From: Ulva prolifera
Taxonomy: Eukaryota; Chlorophyta; Ulvophyceae; Ulvales; Ulvaceae
DNA: 64,000 bases
Reading direction: 5' to 3'
Assembly: GCA_023078555.1 (NCBI GenBank)
Contig: CM041197.1
Location: 5,043,810-5,107,809 of the forward strand
Notes under the pieces: model-generated
Database searches by the model: none
Told to the model about the DNA's origin: nothing
The model's input: only the letters and a program-made list of their open reading frames with translations
Program-made: the position numbers and the translations under genes
Part shown: one piece after another, positions 13,173 to 24,485 of the stretch
How positions within the stretch are numbered: the stretch's first letter is position 1
Layout: each line of letters starts with the position of its first letter

Positions 13173-14192
13173 ACTCCCATGATATGTGCCGCTTGCACCA
13201 TGTCGAGTGACAGTGGCGTAGGTGGTCACACATGGGGCATGTGTCCTGTGTTACCCCGAGACTTGTGTATTTACTACAAGAGATCTGTGATATTACACGT
13301 CACCGGGATTTTTTCTGCTGCAATTGTTCTATGTAAGGTCCTCAGACATACCACCATCAACCCACCCCCCCGCAGCACCAAAAGCTGGTGCACTTCATGC
13401 GATCCGGGGGCGCCGCGCACACTCTAGGCGCACCAAGCAGACTTCCGAGTCGACATGACAATACTGCCGGGTAGGTAAATGGATGTGCATCGAAAAGGAA
13501 AGGGCGGACACTTGATGCAAGCATGTAGTGTATTCTGCATCCTCCTTCCCACGTGGCCCGTGCACGAGCTGCAACAGTGCTTCCTGAGCCTCGCAGTGTG
13601 CCACTGATACCCTCACGAGCCTCGAATCCAAGGGATCAAGTGCAGACACAGTTGCAGTAGTCAGTGTGGCAACATTTGTGTGTGATTGTGTGGCAGTGGA
13701 TGGATCAGTGGAGGCAGAACCATGGCTTATTCGCTTGTCACAGCCGCTTATGCCTGAAGTCTTTCTGATTCAGAAGTGACTGTATTAGGTAGCAAGTTCA
13801 TCCCTGAGCTGACACATCAGGAAGAGAGGTCGTCTTCCACACGATCACGCTCGACTCGCACACTGGCTTGAGCGGTGCTGCCTGCCTCTCCGAACCTGTT
13901 GTTGTCAAACACTGCTTGGGGTCTAAGCAGCAGACCCGCAGGGCGCTCTTGCGTACACGGCAGCCGGTCTCTTCTTGCTTACCGGCAAGATGCATGACTG
14001 CATGGCAGAGAAGGTGCAAAAATGAGAGCAGCAACAGGAGACTGCAGTCAGGCCGGAGCTCGTTCCAGAAGCAGGCAGTGCTAGCTTTGATCTGTCAACT
14101 CTCAAGCGATGAGAGTCTCTTCTGGAGCCTGGGAAGGAAGCGGATCGATCAGCGGTGGGCTTGAGAAGACAAAGGATTACAAGATACAGGTG
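11705..14192. other. Interval without a confident gene; carries a 39-base poly-C run
   Basis: Downstream of the receptor kinase. The 3' UTR is presumably in the first few hundred bases; no TGTAA signal was seen. A run of about 39 C lies at 13134-13172, directly after a donor-like gtaccttg, which resembles donors in the ammonium transporter gene. On the minus strand 13395-13649 keeps an open frame with a coding-looking stretch (LDPLDSRLVRVSVAHCEAQE) but has no convincing splice partner. Confidence 0.35.
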
Positions 14193-14753
14193 CTACCTGT
14201 TTGGTTTGTCTACATTGTCGGAAGTGGCAGCTTCGGTTGCAGCTCCGTTGCTTTGCCCTGCTCCCTGTGCCCCTCTGCCTGAGCGGCCAGGGAGGATCCC
14301 ACGCATGGACATCAAAGCAAGGTATAACAAGCCTCCTATCGCGAGGAAGGTCTCTAGGGCGGTCAGTTGAAACTCAAGGCTGGCTATTCGGGCCTCATCT
14401 TTTGCTATGGCTTTCTTGAGACCTGCAAGTGTGGCTTCGTCACTTGCAACCGTGGCCCTGAGCTTGTTCACGCTATCCTGGAGGGCAGGAGCCTGCTTGT
14501 TGATGTCGCTGCTGCCTCCAGTCCACGATGGACTGCGGGACAGTGCTGCGAAAGCCAGAGCTGCGCCAATGGAGAGAGCTGTGACCAGGATCAGTGCAGC
14601 AGTGTCCTCCCAGTTCGTTTTTCGCCAAGCCCCAGTTGATATGATGGTTGAATATCTACGATTGGGTCTGCAGCATGTTTGCGATTCAGTTGGCCTTTCA
14701 GGAAGGGCCACACGGCGACATTGGCAATCTTCGAGATTGCCCGGCACAGACAT
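14193..14753 (-). CDS. Hypothetical protein with two membrane segments flanking a coiled coil, 186 aa
   Basis: A single open frame runs from an ATG at 14753 to the stop at 14193. After about 50 basic/serine residues (possibly an organelle targeting peptide) comes a hydrophobic segment (TAALILVTALSIGAALAFAA, about residues 52-71). A charged heptad-like region of about 45 residues rich in A, K, E, L (VNKLRATVASDEATLAGLKK and on) follows. Then comes a second hydrophobic segment (FLAIGGLLYLALMSMRG, about 137-153) and a polar Gly/Ala/Asn tail. The helix-coil-helix layout and non-repetitive composition make it look like a real protein. I recognise no family. The TGCAG at about 14672-14668 on this strand could be an acceptor, so the first 28 or so residues might instead belong to an upstream exon. 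Confidence 0.5.
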   Translation of the reverse strand: MSVPGNLEDCQCRRVALPERPTESQTCCRPNRRYSTIISTGAWRKTNWEDTAALILVTALSIGAALAFAALSRSPSWTGGSSDINKQAPALQDSVNKLRATVASDEATLAGLKKAIAKDEARIASLEFQLTALETFLAIGGLLYLALMSMRGILPGRSGRGAQGAGQSNGAATEAATSDNVDKPNR

Positions 14754-17120
14754 CAGCTATCCGGTGGCGGTAAGTCTCATAGCCGGGCAGATATAGCCAT
14801 TAAAGGGCACACCTGACGGGGCTGAGAGGTAGATATGATCGTTGCTGGTCGAGTGTACCGGCACTCTGCGGCATGGCGAGTCCATGAATCGATACCAACC
14901 CATTCGCCTGACTTCTGCCGACGGGAATCCTGCGAGGAACAATTGATCTAGTCACGAGGTTGCACAGCCATGCAAGCTGTAGCGAAGGTTGCGTGCAGTA
15001 GGATACCGTCGCAGGTGTCGCATGCGCATGGCAGGTCCGGGCGGCCGTATACAGGGCTGAAAGCATGCACAGTGTTTACATAGCAGCCAGTACAGGTATC
15101 TGGATACAACAAGTGCGGCACAGGGGAGGATAGTTCACCTCCATGCTGTCGGGACGCGACAGATCTTGCAACTCATCACCGGTGTGCGTGGTGACCACCA
15201 GAAAAACTTACAACTTGAAATGTGCTACCAGTGTACAGTAACGTTCACCACGGCAGCAAACTGACGCAACGCAGGTGAATTGAGCAGCGGGAGCAGCTGA
15301 ATTGGCACCACGCTTGTTCACTGCTGCCCACTCGAGTGTGGACAGCAGCTTTGCTTGAACCAAACGTTCACCAGCACGCTCAAGCACTGCGACGACACCG
15401 ATTCAGCGTCACTGAACAGACAGCAGCGCTGCCGATGTATCTGAAGGAAGGCGGACTTCCACCCGACGTTACGAAGATTGCCGGCAGAACGGTGCGCCCT
15501 CACAAAGTCTGATGTGGCGCCAGTGCCCGTGCTGTGGTAAGGTCTCTGCTACCAGCGCACCATCGTGCCTGCAGCTATCCGGCACGCAGTGGTTCCTGGA
15601 AAGGGCCGCGGCGATGCCTGCGTACGCCGGCCAATGCATGCCTGTCGGCAGGCGCTTCTAGCAGGCTCAACTTGATCACGCTAGTCCGGGACCTTCATGT
15701 AGCTAGTGGCATCCAATGCACTTCTACCTCACATATGTGACATATGTGACATATGATATGTCACATCTCTACCAGACACAAGCATCCCTTCTCGTCCCTG
15801 TGAAACAGATTACAGCCTACTTCGATCCGCTAGCCCTACAGCATCATCACAATCTCGCATCGATGACGCATCGTCGGGCACACCGCATATACATACGCTA
15901 CCCATCACTTTTAGCCGGAAACATCCAGCCAGCCTATCTCCCCGCCGCGTGTGCTCCAAGATGGCGCACATGCAACCACCACGCACCCTCCTCTATAAAA
16001 TCACGTATTCGTGCCTTGAAAGGAGGCGCAGGCAGCAGCGGAAACCAGGGGGGAACCACGACTCACACGCACACGACTCGCTGTCTGCGCATGGTCCGCC
16101 CACTGATGCATTCTCCAGCAGGACCGGCCTCTCCGGCATTGTCCTTAAACGTCACATTGGTGCATTCTCCCCTACACGCCGGGCGCCCGTACACCGCACC
16201 CACCTACCTGGGTGGTAACCTACATGCATGCCGCGCCGCACCTGAGGCCAGACACACTTGGTGAGCGCCGCCCCGGACCCGACGCACAATAAACTACACC
16301 CTGTTCTACACCTGGACAGACGCCCCGCGGCCGGCACGAGGCCCCGGCCGGGCTCACAGCGCGGCACGCCACGGCCACAGCGCGATCGCGCAGCACACAT
16401 CACTGCACTCATCGCACCATAAGTGTGCATGTATCGATGTCGCCGCGCCCGCTTTCGGTGCCTGCCGCCGCTGGTGCCATGATGCCTGCCACAGCGCCCC
16501 ACTGGACCCTGGGCCTGCTCTGCTCTCAGTCACCCCAACATGGCCCATACCCCACAATCGCTTTTCCCACCGCAACCGGTGTCCCTGAGTTGCCACCGCG
16601 ACCGGGAGCATGGCGGCAGGGGCATGCGCTGCGCCACATGCAGCCGTCCGCACGCAAGAGGGGCGCCGGTCATGACGCATGCGCTTCCGCACTGGGCTCA
16701 GGGGGCTGCCGCAGACAAACGTATGCATGCCTCCCCGCCGTGCGACACCCCAGCAGCGCCCCCGCCCGAAACTGCTGACCCCGCTCGGCGGGCAACCACC
16801 GGCACTTGAGAGGGGGGGCAGGGAAAATCTGCGTGCTTGCATGCATACATACTTGGGGCGGCTACTTGAGCAAACGGGGACGCTGATACAGGTCGCGGAC
16901 CACATGCACGGTGCCGACCGTGCGAGGCCTGCTATCGGCCCTGCACCGCGCGCTGCGTGCTGTGTGTTATGCCGAGCCCGCGCAGCACACAGCACGCGCT
17001 GCGTGCTGTGTGCTGCGCGGGCTCGGCATAACGATGTGCTCTCGTCGGCCGGGCCCCGGTCCGATGTCGATCTCCCTGCGCGCTGCTCTGACCACCACGG
17101 CTCCCTCAACGCCGCTGTGC
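14754..17120. other. Interval with no confident gene, GC-rich toward the right; ends in a hairpin
   Basis: Repeated CATATGTGA units lie at about 15728-15765. From 16290 to 16900 the DNA is GC-rich with long overlapping ORFs in several frames but no motif or splice logic. The interval includes the 32-bp hairpin at 16966-17032 listed separately and should contain the 3' UTR of the PP2C gene, which is transcribed leftward. Confidence 0.4.
16966..17032. repeat. Perfect 32-bp inverted repeat, 3-nt spacer
   Basis: The left arm 16966-16997 and right arm 17001-17032 are exact reverse complements (arm starts gttatgccgagcccgcgcag). The hairpin lies about 90 bp beyond the PP2C stop codon on its transcribed strand, so it would fold in the 3' UTR if that UTR reaches it. 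The gcgctgcgtgctgtgtg motif also occurs directly repeated just to the left (about 16950). Confidence 0.9.
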
Positions 17121-20100
17121 TCATGCGCCGCCGCTTGTGGGTGGCTGCGCGCGCGGGGGGCGCGGTGGCAGAGCGAGGTGAGGGTGTGGCCGCGTCGTCG
17201 CATCTGGAGAATCGTGAGCTACGGTGTGCCACAGGACGTCACGGCGCCGCGCGAGCGCGGCCGCGGGTGGCTCGAAGCTCATGTCAAGCGACTCCCGCAG
17301 ATCTGCCGCCGTGGTGGCCGTGGTGGCCGGTGCCGTCACGGGGACGGCTGCGCCGCCGCCCTCCCGTACGGGCTCTGGCGACGCCGCGGCCGTGGCCACG
17401 GCGGCGGCGGCCATGCCGCCGCTGTTCGTGCCCGCAGCGTGGTGGTCCGAGTCGGTCGACTCGGAGACGGTGGACAGCGGCAGCGCCTCGTGTGCGGTGT
17501 CCACGTCAGCATACAGCTCGATCGCCGGCAGATTGCTGGCACGCCGCCGCCACAGCATCTGCATGCCGCCCTTCTGCACAGCGCACACAACAGGTCAGCC
17601 CTGCCCTCTCCAACCAGCAGCCTCAAGCACGTAAGGGGGGCGGCAACTGCCGTCCACTTTTTGCGCCTGGAGCCTCTTCCGGACAGATCCAGTGGCAGGC
17701 CATACGATGAGGCGGGCTCAGGCAAAACCCTGATGCTCAAAACCGGACCATGGTGCGATGCAGCGGGGAAACATGCATCCACACACAAGCCCCACGCGCA
17801 GCTGCCGGTGCGGCCAAACCGAGGCGTTGGTTGGCAAGCACATAGGCGGCTGGGAGGGGGGGAGGGGGGGCGCACAAGGGAGCCTGCGGCACGGGTGCCA
17901 GCGTGGCTACGGGAGCCCTCATTCCCGACCGTCGCGTCATCTGCGGCACCGGGAGTGTCGCTGATGCCTCCATCCGAGGTCTTGCCTGCCCGCGAGCTGC
18001 CTGCAGCGCAGCACGGCAATCGCGTTGGGGGCGAGCAAGCAGGTGCAAAGCATGACAGCAAATGAGACATCCCACAACGGCCCCCATCTCCGAGAGTGGA
18101 ACACAACTGCGCGAGCTGTCAGCGGAGCTACAGTACCAAGTACACGCGGGTCTGACAAAGCACGAGGGGTGGTCTGCTCATCTCCAGAGAGCCTGCTGAC
18201 TCCCGCTGCGACAGCATGTTCCCGTCCCCACAACACCGGCCGTGTCGGCCCTGCAGGCCAGCGGTCATTCCATACAAAGCAAGCAAGTACGACAACAACA
18301 TCGCAGCAAGCCCTAGCAGTCGGGAGGGGAGGGGGGGTGCGCCGCACCGATGCCGCCTCGCACACGGGGGGTCTCGCCGGCACCATCATCCGACGTGTTC
18401 GACGCACTCATGCAGCACAGGAAGCCGCTGCTCTTTGACTTGGCCTTGAGGCCCGGCGGCGGCGCCAGCTTCGCGGTCGCGGCCGCGTTTGCGCCGTGCG
18501 TGCAGCCGTCTGCCGCGCCGGCGGCGCCGCCCGTCGACACAAACCGCGGCAGCGAGCTCTCGGCGGACTGGAGGTATGGGAGGGGTGCGGTGAGGCTGAC
18601 GCCCGCGGGGTCGGCCGTCGCGTCCATGCTCGTCTCGGCGGCAATGATCGGGTGCGACGAGCTCGCCTGCACGATCAGCGATATTCAATTGCAGTCATTC
18701 GGGACGTGTTGAGCCTAATCGTTTTCCGGATTTGGTAGTTCAGCAGAAGCGGGCCTACGTGCGCATGTGGAGACGCCTGATCAGTGTTTCTGTGAAGACT
18801 GTCGTCGAGGAGCGGTCGCCAGCTGCGGAGGCGCACACGCGACACCACGTGCAACAGAGCAACAGGGCGATGCAATGATGGTATGCTGTGTATTACAAGG
18901 ACAACCGTTGCGTCATGGATACGAGGGAGTGTTGCAGGCACACAAGGTGAGCTTCCAGACATACAAGGATACGGCTCAGTAAATTCAGATTTACTTTTAC
19001 TTTACAAGGAGTGGGAGTGGCGGGGGGCCTGCTGTGCTCGCGCGCATGTGTTCATTGGAGAGGGTGGCTGCGCCCTGCAGGCGCAGTGTGAAAGAACGCT
19101 CAAACAAACAGCGACTGGCACGAGGCGTCGCGGTCGCGGTGTGCGTTGAAATGCAGCACGACGCAGGCGCTTCACAACCAGGCACGTCGCGACGCGCCTG
19201 GTTGTTAAGCGCCTGCGTCGTGCGTCAGCCAAGACCGTCGCAGCACCAGATATTGGTGTCACGCTCGAGACATGGAGGCCGATGCATTGGCATTGCGATC
19301 ACCAGTCACAAAGCAGCAGCGGTCGAGGCCGCAACGGCTCCCGGGACAGACGTTGCGCAGTGGCCACCGTTGGTCGCGGAGAAACATGCTCGGCGCCATA
19401 TAGCTGCCCGCCACAAAGCTAGATGCAGGCGCGTGTGGTCATCGCTCGAGATACCGACCGACACAGGCCAAGACCTGGAGCCAAGGCGTCCGCTGATTGC
19501 ACCCCGAAAAAGTTGCATCGAACGAAACCGCGTGCCCACCAGACTCGCTCAGAACCGGTCACGGATGTGGCGGGTGTGGTGGAGTTTGCACAGCTGTGGG
19601 CGCGCCCGCGCATGGCAGGACGTCGGCGTCACGCCGACGGCGTACGCGTGTGTGGAGGGCGAGCTGACTCAGATCATGTTGAGCGACGCGCGAGTGCATG
19701 TTGTTGCAGAAGACAAAATGGGTCCAGACAAACAGCAGACAGGAGTCTGCTCCGAACCAGAACGATCATAGTGCGCCGCCACCACGCGCACACCCCCTGG
19801 TCCAGCAGGAGTGAGCGCGTGTCCTTCTGCACGCTGCAGCTGGCCTGGGGTCGCGTGTGCTGGTGTGAGCGATGCAGCTCGCTGCGACGATGAAGCAAGC
19901 GTTCAGTCAACAGCGCTCACATGTGGTCACCGGATGCACCCATTCAGCATCCCACGCTGCACGATGGACGCCGCACACGCCCAAGCTACGACTGGCGACT
20001 GCGAAATCAGCCCCATTGCGAGGAGTTGACTTCTGTCGGGCTCGCCGAGACAAGAACCTGTGCACGTGCAGCATGGGCGTAGTCATGCATGCGGCCACTG

Positions 20101-23100
20101 CGAGAAACGAGTTTGCCGAACAGGCAGACTGCTGAGCCGGACCGAAAAGGACCACAACACGTCCACCCAGATTTGCAGTGCCACTGTTGCAGTGCCACTG
20201 TAACCTCCTATTGTTCGATAACAGTAGGTGAGTGTCGTCAAGCGGTCGCCAGCAATAGCGACAGAGCTGCCCCCGCGGCTTCTTGTGCCATCCTCCCGCC
20301 ATGTGGCGATGCCTGCCCAACGACCATCGACCATGCCCTACAGCAAGGGCCGTCGCAACTGCCCTGGCGCTCCTAGCGGGCCAGAACGATCACAGCAGCG
20401 CGCAATTACCAGTCATTAGTCACCACCCTCACGTCACGCTGAGAGGCAGGGTTCGTAGGGCCGCCGCGGACACCCCTGCCTGCGCTGACCATCAGGTTCA
20501 AGTTGAAAACAAGCGCGCGGCTGCAGCAGCGGCGCAGGAGTGGCACTACACCTCGCACGCACATCTCACGCGCGCATTGCGAAGGGTGAAAGTGTTGCGA
20601 GCCGCAACGCAACTTGCGACGGGGCCGAGCACGGCGACGAGTGGCGACCGGGCCACAGCCTCACGTTGCGTGGTGGTTACATCGTAGCGCACAGGAAAAC
20701 CCATCTGAGAAATCGCACCCGCTTGCTGTTGATCATCGAGCCGTTGTTCTTCTCTTTGTCGGGGTGGTAACCCTTGAAAGTCGGGACGTTGTAGGGGCGG
20801 CAGTCGATGACGAGGCAGGTGGTGTCGTCCACCAGAGCGCCCTGCTTGACCCGCACGCACTTGTTCACGATCGCCTGGGCCGCCGCTCCACACGACTTGC
20901 CCTGCAAGCACCGCCACAGTCGTGACTACCCCTCTGCTGGTCTACATGCAGAGCCGTCTGTGCAGGCTGCTGAACAGCTTGTGCACAGTTCACAACATGG
21001 GCAGGTGTAGACACAGTGAGGGGTGACATGGGCTGTGGGAGTAGCACACAGCCCACCAGCACACCGAACCCGAGGTTGTTGTTGCCCGTGATGCTACCTG
21101 CCTTTGACCTTGTAACACACCGAACGCACACATCTCAGGGATGAGCATGTCCTATGTGGCAGGGAAGTCTGCTGATGCACACAGACATGCACCCGTAAAC
21201 TTGGTTGCCACACTTGGTCAACCACCCCACAGACCTTGCTGCTGAGACCACTAACCATCTGCAGCTCGCACATTCACTGCACTGCACATTCACTGCACTG
21301 CACTGCGCAACCAACGCAGCTCCTGCAAGCCCGCACCCACGCCCACACCCTGACACACCCACCACTGCCTCGCCGCCAGCAGTCACGTTTCCAGCCCAAG
21401 GTGCACATCAACCTGCTCCAAATAGACACTCCGGCCGCTCGAGACTATAGCCCCCAGCGAGCCCCACCGATGCAGCACAGCAGACAGCACTCGCGCAGCC
21501 ACAAGCCTCGGTGGAGCGCACCTTGCAGGTCGACACGACGGTCCGTGTTGAGATGCAGTCCCAGACGCCGTCGCTCGCGACGATCAGGCGGCAGCCCCAC
21601 TCCGGCACGACGACCTGGCGCACGTGCGGCCGCGCGATCACGCACTCCCCGACGTCCACGTCCCCGATCCCCCGGCTCACGCACAGCCCGCCCGGCCAGA
21701 TGCGCAGCGGGCCGAGCCCCGGCTCACCGCCGCGCGCCGGGCCGTCCATCGCGACGCTCAGCGGCGCGATCTCGCTCCCCAAGGCCTCCACGCGCTCCCG
21801 CTCTGCAACGTTGTCGTTCACGCGGTGCGGCACCGACATCGGCAGCGATTCGGAGAATGCGTCGAGAACCGCGTCCGAGTCGCCGACGTTGGCGACGGTC
21901 AGCAGCGAGCCGGTCGCGAGGACGACGGTGCAGGTGCAGCCGGCGGGGACGCCGGCCTCGCAGAAGCGCGCGTTGAGGCTCTCGAGGGTGCGCGCGACGG
22001 CTGCGCGCACCGCCGCGGCGTACGCCGACCCAACGTTGCTGCGGAACGACGCCGGCAGCGCGAGCGGCATCAGCGGGTGCAGCGTCTTCAGGAACTCCTG
22101 GTGCACAAACTCGTTCGCCTGCACACAGGAGCGCTCACGTCCCACCTCCGTTCTGGCGCTGCAGATGGGTGGCTGCCAGGCAGGCGGTCCTGACCTCGAT
22201 CGTGCTTTCACAGGCGAAACATGGATCCGGGGCCGCCGCTGCGACAGCAGGGAGACACATGTCGCCGCAGGGGCTGGCGTCGTGCGCAAGGGGTGGCACA
22301 CCCACACCGCGGGCCTGGGTGTGCCTTGATGTGTGTTTTGGTGCTGTGCAATGGCCAGGGCTGTCGTGCATTGCTGTTGCACACTGGCCGCACAGCACGC
22401 ATGCAGGCCTCGGCTGACAGCGTGAGTCGTCGAGGCACCTGGCGGCGTGCTGAACTGCACGCCAGCCATGGTGACACTCAGAGTGGCCGTGTGCAGGGCT
22501 GAGCGCCAGCCCTGCGAGCAGGATGTGCTCGCTCTGCGAGCATCGAATGGCGACACTCAGAGTGGCCGTGTGCAGGGCTGAGCACCTGCTGCCCTGCGAG
22601 CATGCGGTGCGGGCGCTGGTGCTGCATCCACAACAACAGTCACTGAGCCGGCTGCATGATGTGCGAGGTGTAGGCGGTTGTGATGTGCAAGGCAGGACCA
22701 CCCACAGGCGTACATCAGCGAGGCTGCGCGCATCACTGCGCTGCCATGCTGTTTCAGCCGAGTGGGCATGAGGTCCACGTAGATGGTCGAACAAAAAGCG
22801 TGTCCCACAAAATGTGAAAAATGCAACAGCAGAGCACATCAGCCATGTGCACAGCGGTTGGGGGTGGTATGGGTGGACTGCCAGGATGCATCTCTGCAAT
22901 TTGGAGGACGTGAACATGAACCTATTGATCGACATTGCAGCAGGCTGCGAAAGCTCAGGTGAATGAGTGCGGGCGTCCGGCCTTGGGTCATGGTCCACAC
23001 AGTTGCCCTGGGCCATGACCAGTTACTACAGCAACAGGAACCCATGCAGGGCGTTGCCGTGTGTCAGGAAGCATACAAGAGCACATGATGTTGTGCAGCC

Positions 23101-24485
23101 GCTGACATACGACATGCTGAGCGCTCACAGACGATGCGATTGAGACACTCTGTTGTTCTTGAGCACACGATACTTGTGGGCAACAATCAACTGCAGCTGA
23201 CTGACCAACAAAGGCAGTGCTGTGGTCACGACGTCGAATCGAAATGTCTCGATTTTTCTTTATCTTTTTAAAGCATATAAGCATGCTCGAACAAGGTCAT
23301 GCACGGTCAAGCCACCTGCTGCATACTCCGTTCATAAACAGGCCACTGGGAGGATCCACGCCGGCGTCCAGCGAAGGCAGATCCTCTGCATGCAGAAATT
23401 TACTGCAGATATGCTACAACGCAGTTGTATTTCAAGCGCGTTCGCATGGCAAGCTCTGACACCGCGCATCGCAAGGCACCAGGTGTTGTAGCTAGGTAGG
23501 ACGGGCTCTTCAGACGTCCATTCGGGTCCCTTTTGCCCGAATGGACGTCTGAAGAGCCCGTCCTACCTAGCTACGAGGCGTTAAAGCCGAATCATACTGG
23601 GCACGTATTTATTGAATGAAGTGATCGCGCTTCGGCTGTTGCATTGACAAAACACGGAACTAGGGTCGCCAGGATAGACGGTCCCAACCACAGCCTCGAA
23701 GTAGGCAGACCAAGGCCTCAAGGAACAGGCCACATTCACGGAAAAGAGCGCACCACATACGCACGCGCTGTCCAATTCGGTGCGTAAGAGGGGTTGCATG
23801 CTCACAGATGTAGAATGTATCACACCCCGCGTCTGCAGTGGCTCATGCGCATTCTAAAACATAAAGATATCATTGATATGGCCCATTACATGTACTTCAA
23901 ACTCGTATCGTGCCGATCTGCGTCGGCAAGTTGAACAAGCTTGGCACTTACGACTTTGCCGGTCGTGCACACGCAAGGTGGAGAGGCACAACAATATCAG
24001 CGAAAGAACCAGCGTACTGACATTTCAGGCAGCAAACACGCTTATAGTCGAACGCTATGCGCTGTCAGATATGGAGTGCAGGCAGCGTAGGCATCACAGT
24101 GGTGTTGCTCCACGCTGAAGTAGACATTCACGTTGGGGACAAGAAAACATACCCCGATTCCCGAATGGCCATCACAAACAACAAATACGTCGTAGTTGAG
24201 CTTCCACTCAATCGGGTCTCCAGGTTGAGACGGCAGCATTGATCGGCCGAGCAAGTCTGGATCAGCCCGGTACTGGAAAGCCAAGTCTTCTCCCTTGACA
24301 AACCGCTGGACCATGTGTGAGTCTATTACGATCCCTGAGTCGACTGGGAGGACCGACATCGGCCGCGCATTGGCTTGAAGTGATTCGTCGGCCTTCACTG
24401 CGTTCGTGGCTTTCAGGCTGAAGAACGTATCCGCCATCGACACCTGAGGCGCTTCCGCCCTTAATACTTTGACAGTGGCCGCCAT
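17121..24485 (-). CDS. PP2C-family serine/threonine phosphatase with long C-terminal tail, 5 exons, 622 aa
   Basis: Exons, minus strand: 24485-24153, 22118-21522, 20901-20719, 18666-18364, 17573-17121; all junctions are phase 0 and in frame. Exon 1 ends in VVCDGHSGIG, the metal-binding DGHG motif (residues 105-109). Exon 2 carries NVGDSDAVL, SRGIGD and ASDGVWD (second metal aspartate near residue 294). Exon 3 carries GKSCGAAAQAIVNK and VDDTTCLVI, the last catalytic block. These are the PPM/PP2C motifs in order, so a Mn/Mg-dependent Ser/Thr phosphatase is expected. The remaining ~250 residues are Ala/Ser/Pro-rich with a CC pair and Ser-Asp clusters, probably disordered and regulatory. The ATG at 24485 is the first in frame. 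Exons 4 and 5 are less certain than 1-3; the end at 17121 could be altered by a further intron. It lies between two receptor kinase paralogues. Confidence 0.82.
19156..19223. repeat. 28-bp inverted repeat with one mismatch
   Basis: The arm at about 19156-19183 (gcacgacgcaggcgcttcac and on) pairs with about 19196-19223 around a 12-nt loop that itself contains gtcgcgac. It lies in intron 3 of the PP2C gene. Confidence 0.85.
22470..22583. repeat. Direct duplication, about 35-bp core, two copies
   Basis: The sequence gacactcagagtggccgtgt, extended to cagggctgagc, appears at about 22470-22504 and again at 22549-22583, with related flanks (ccctgcgagca). It is intronic in the PP2C gene (intron 1). 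Confidence 0.8.
23488..23574. repeat. Perfect 39-bp hairpin with 9-nt loop
   Basis: The arms 23488-23526 and 23536-23574 are exact reverse complements (arm begins gtagctaggtaggacgggct), with loop tcccttttg. It lies within intron 1 of the PP2C gene, so the primary transcript would carry a 39-bp stem. It could be a small-RNA precursor, a foldback element or a recent MITE remnant; the sequence alone does not decide. Confidence 0.95.

Noticed and set aside
16354-17232. 292-aa minus ORF as continuation of the PP2C gene
   Set aside because: It runs through the perfect hairpin and in a different frame from the PP2C end; no acceptor gives a sensible junction.
21236-21976. 246-aa plus-strand ORF
   Set aside because: It is the shadow of PP2C exon 2 on the opposite strand; composition is Arg/Pro/Ser-rich as expected for an antisense frame.
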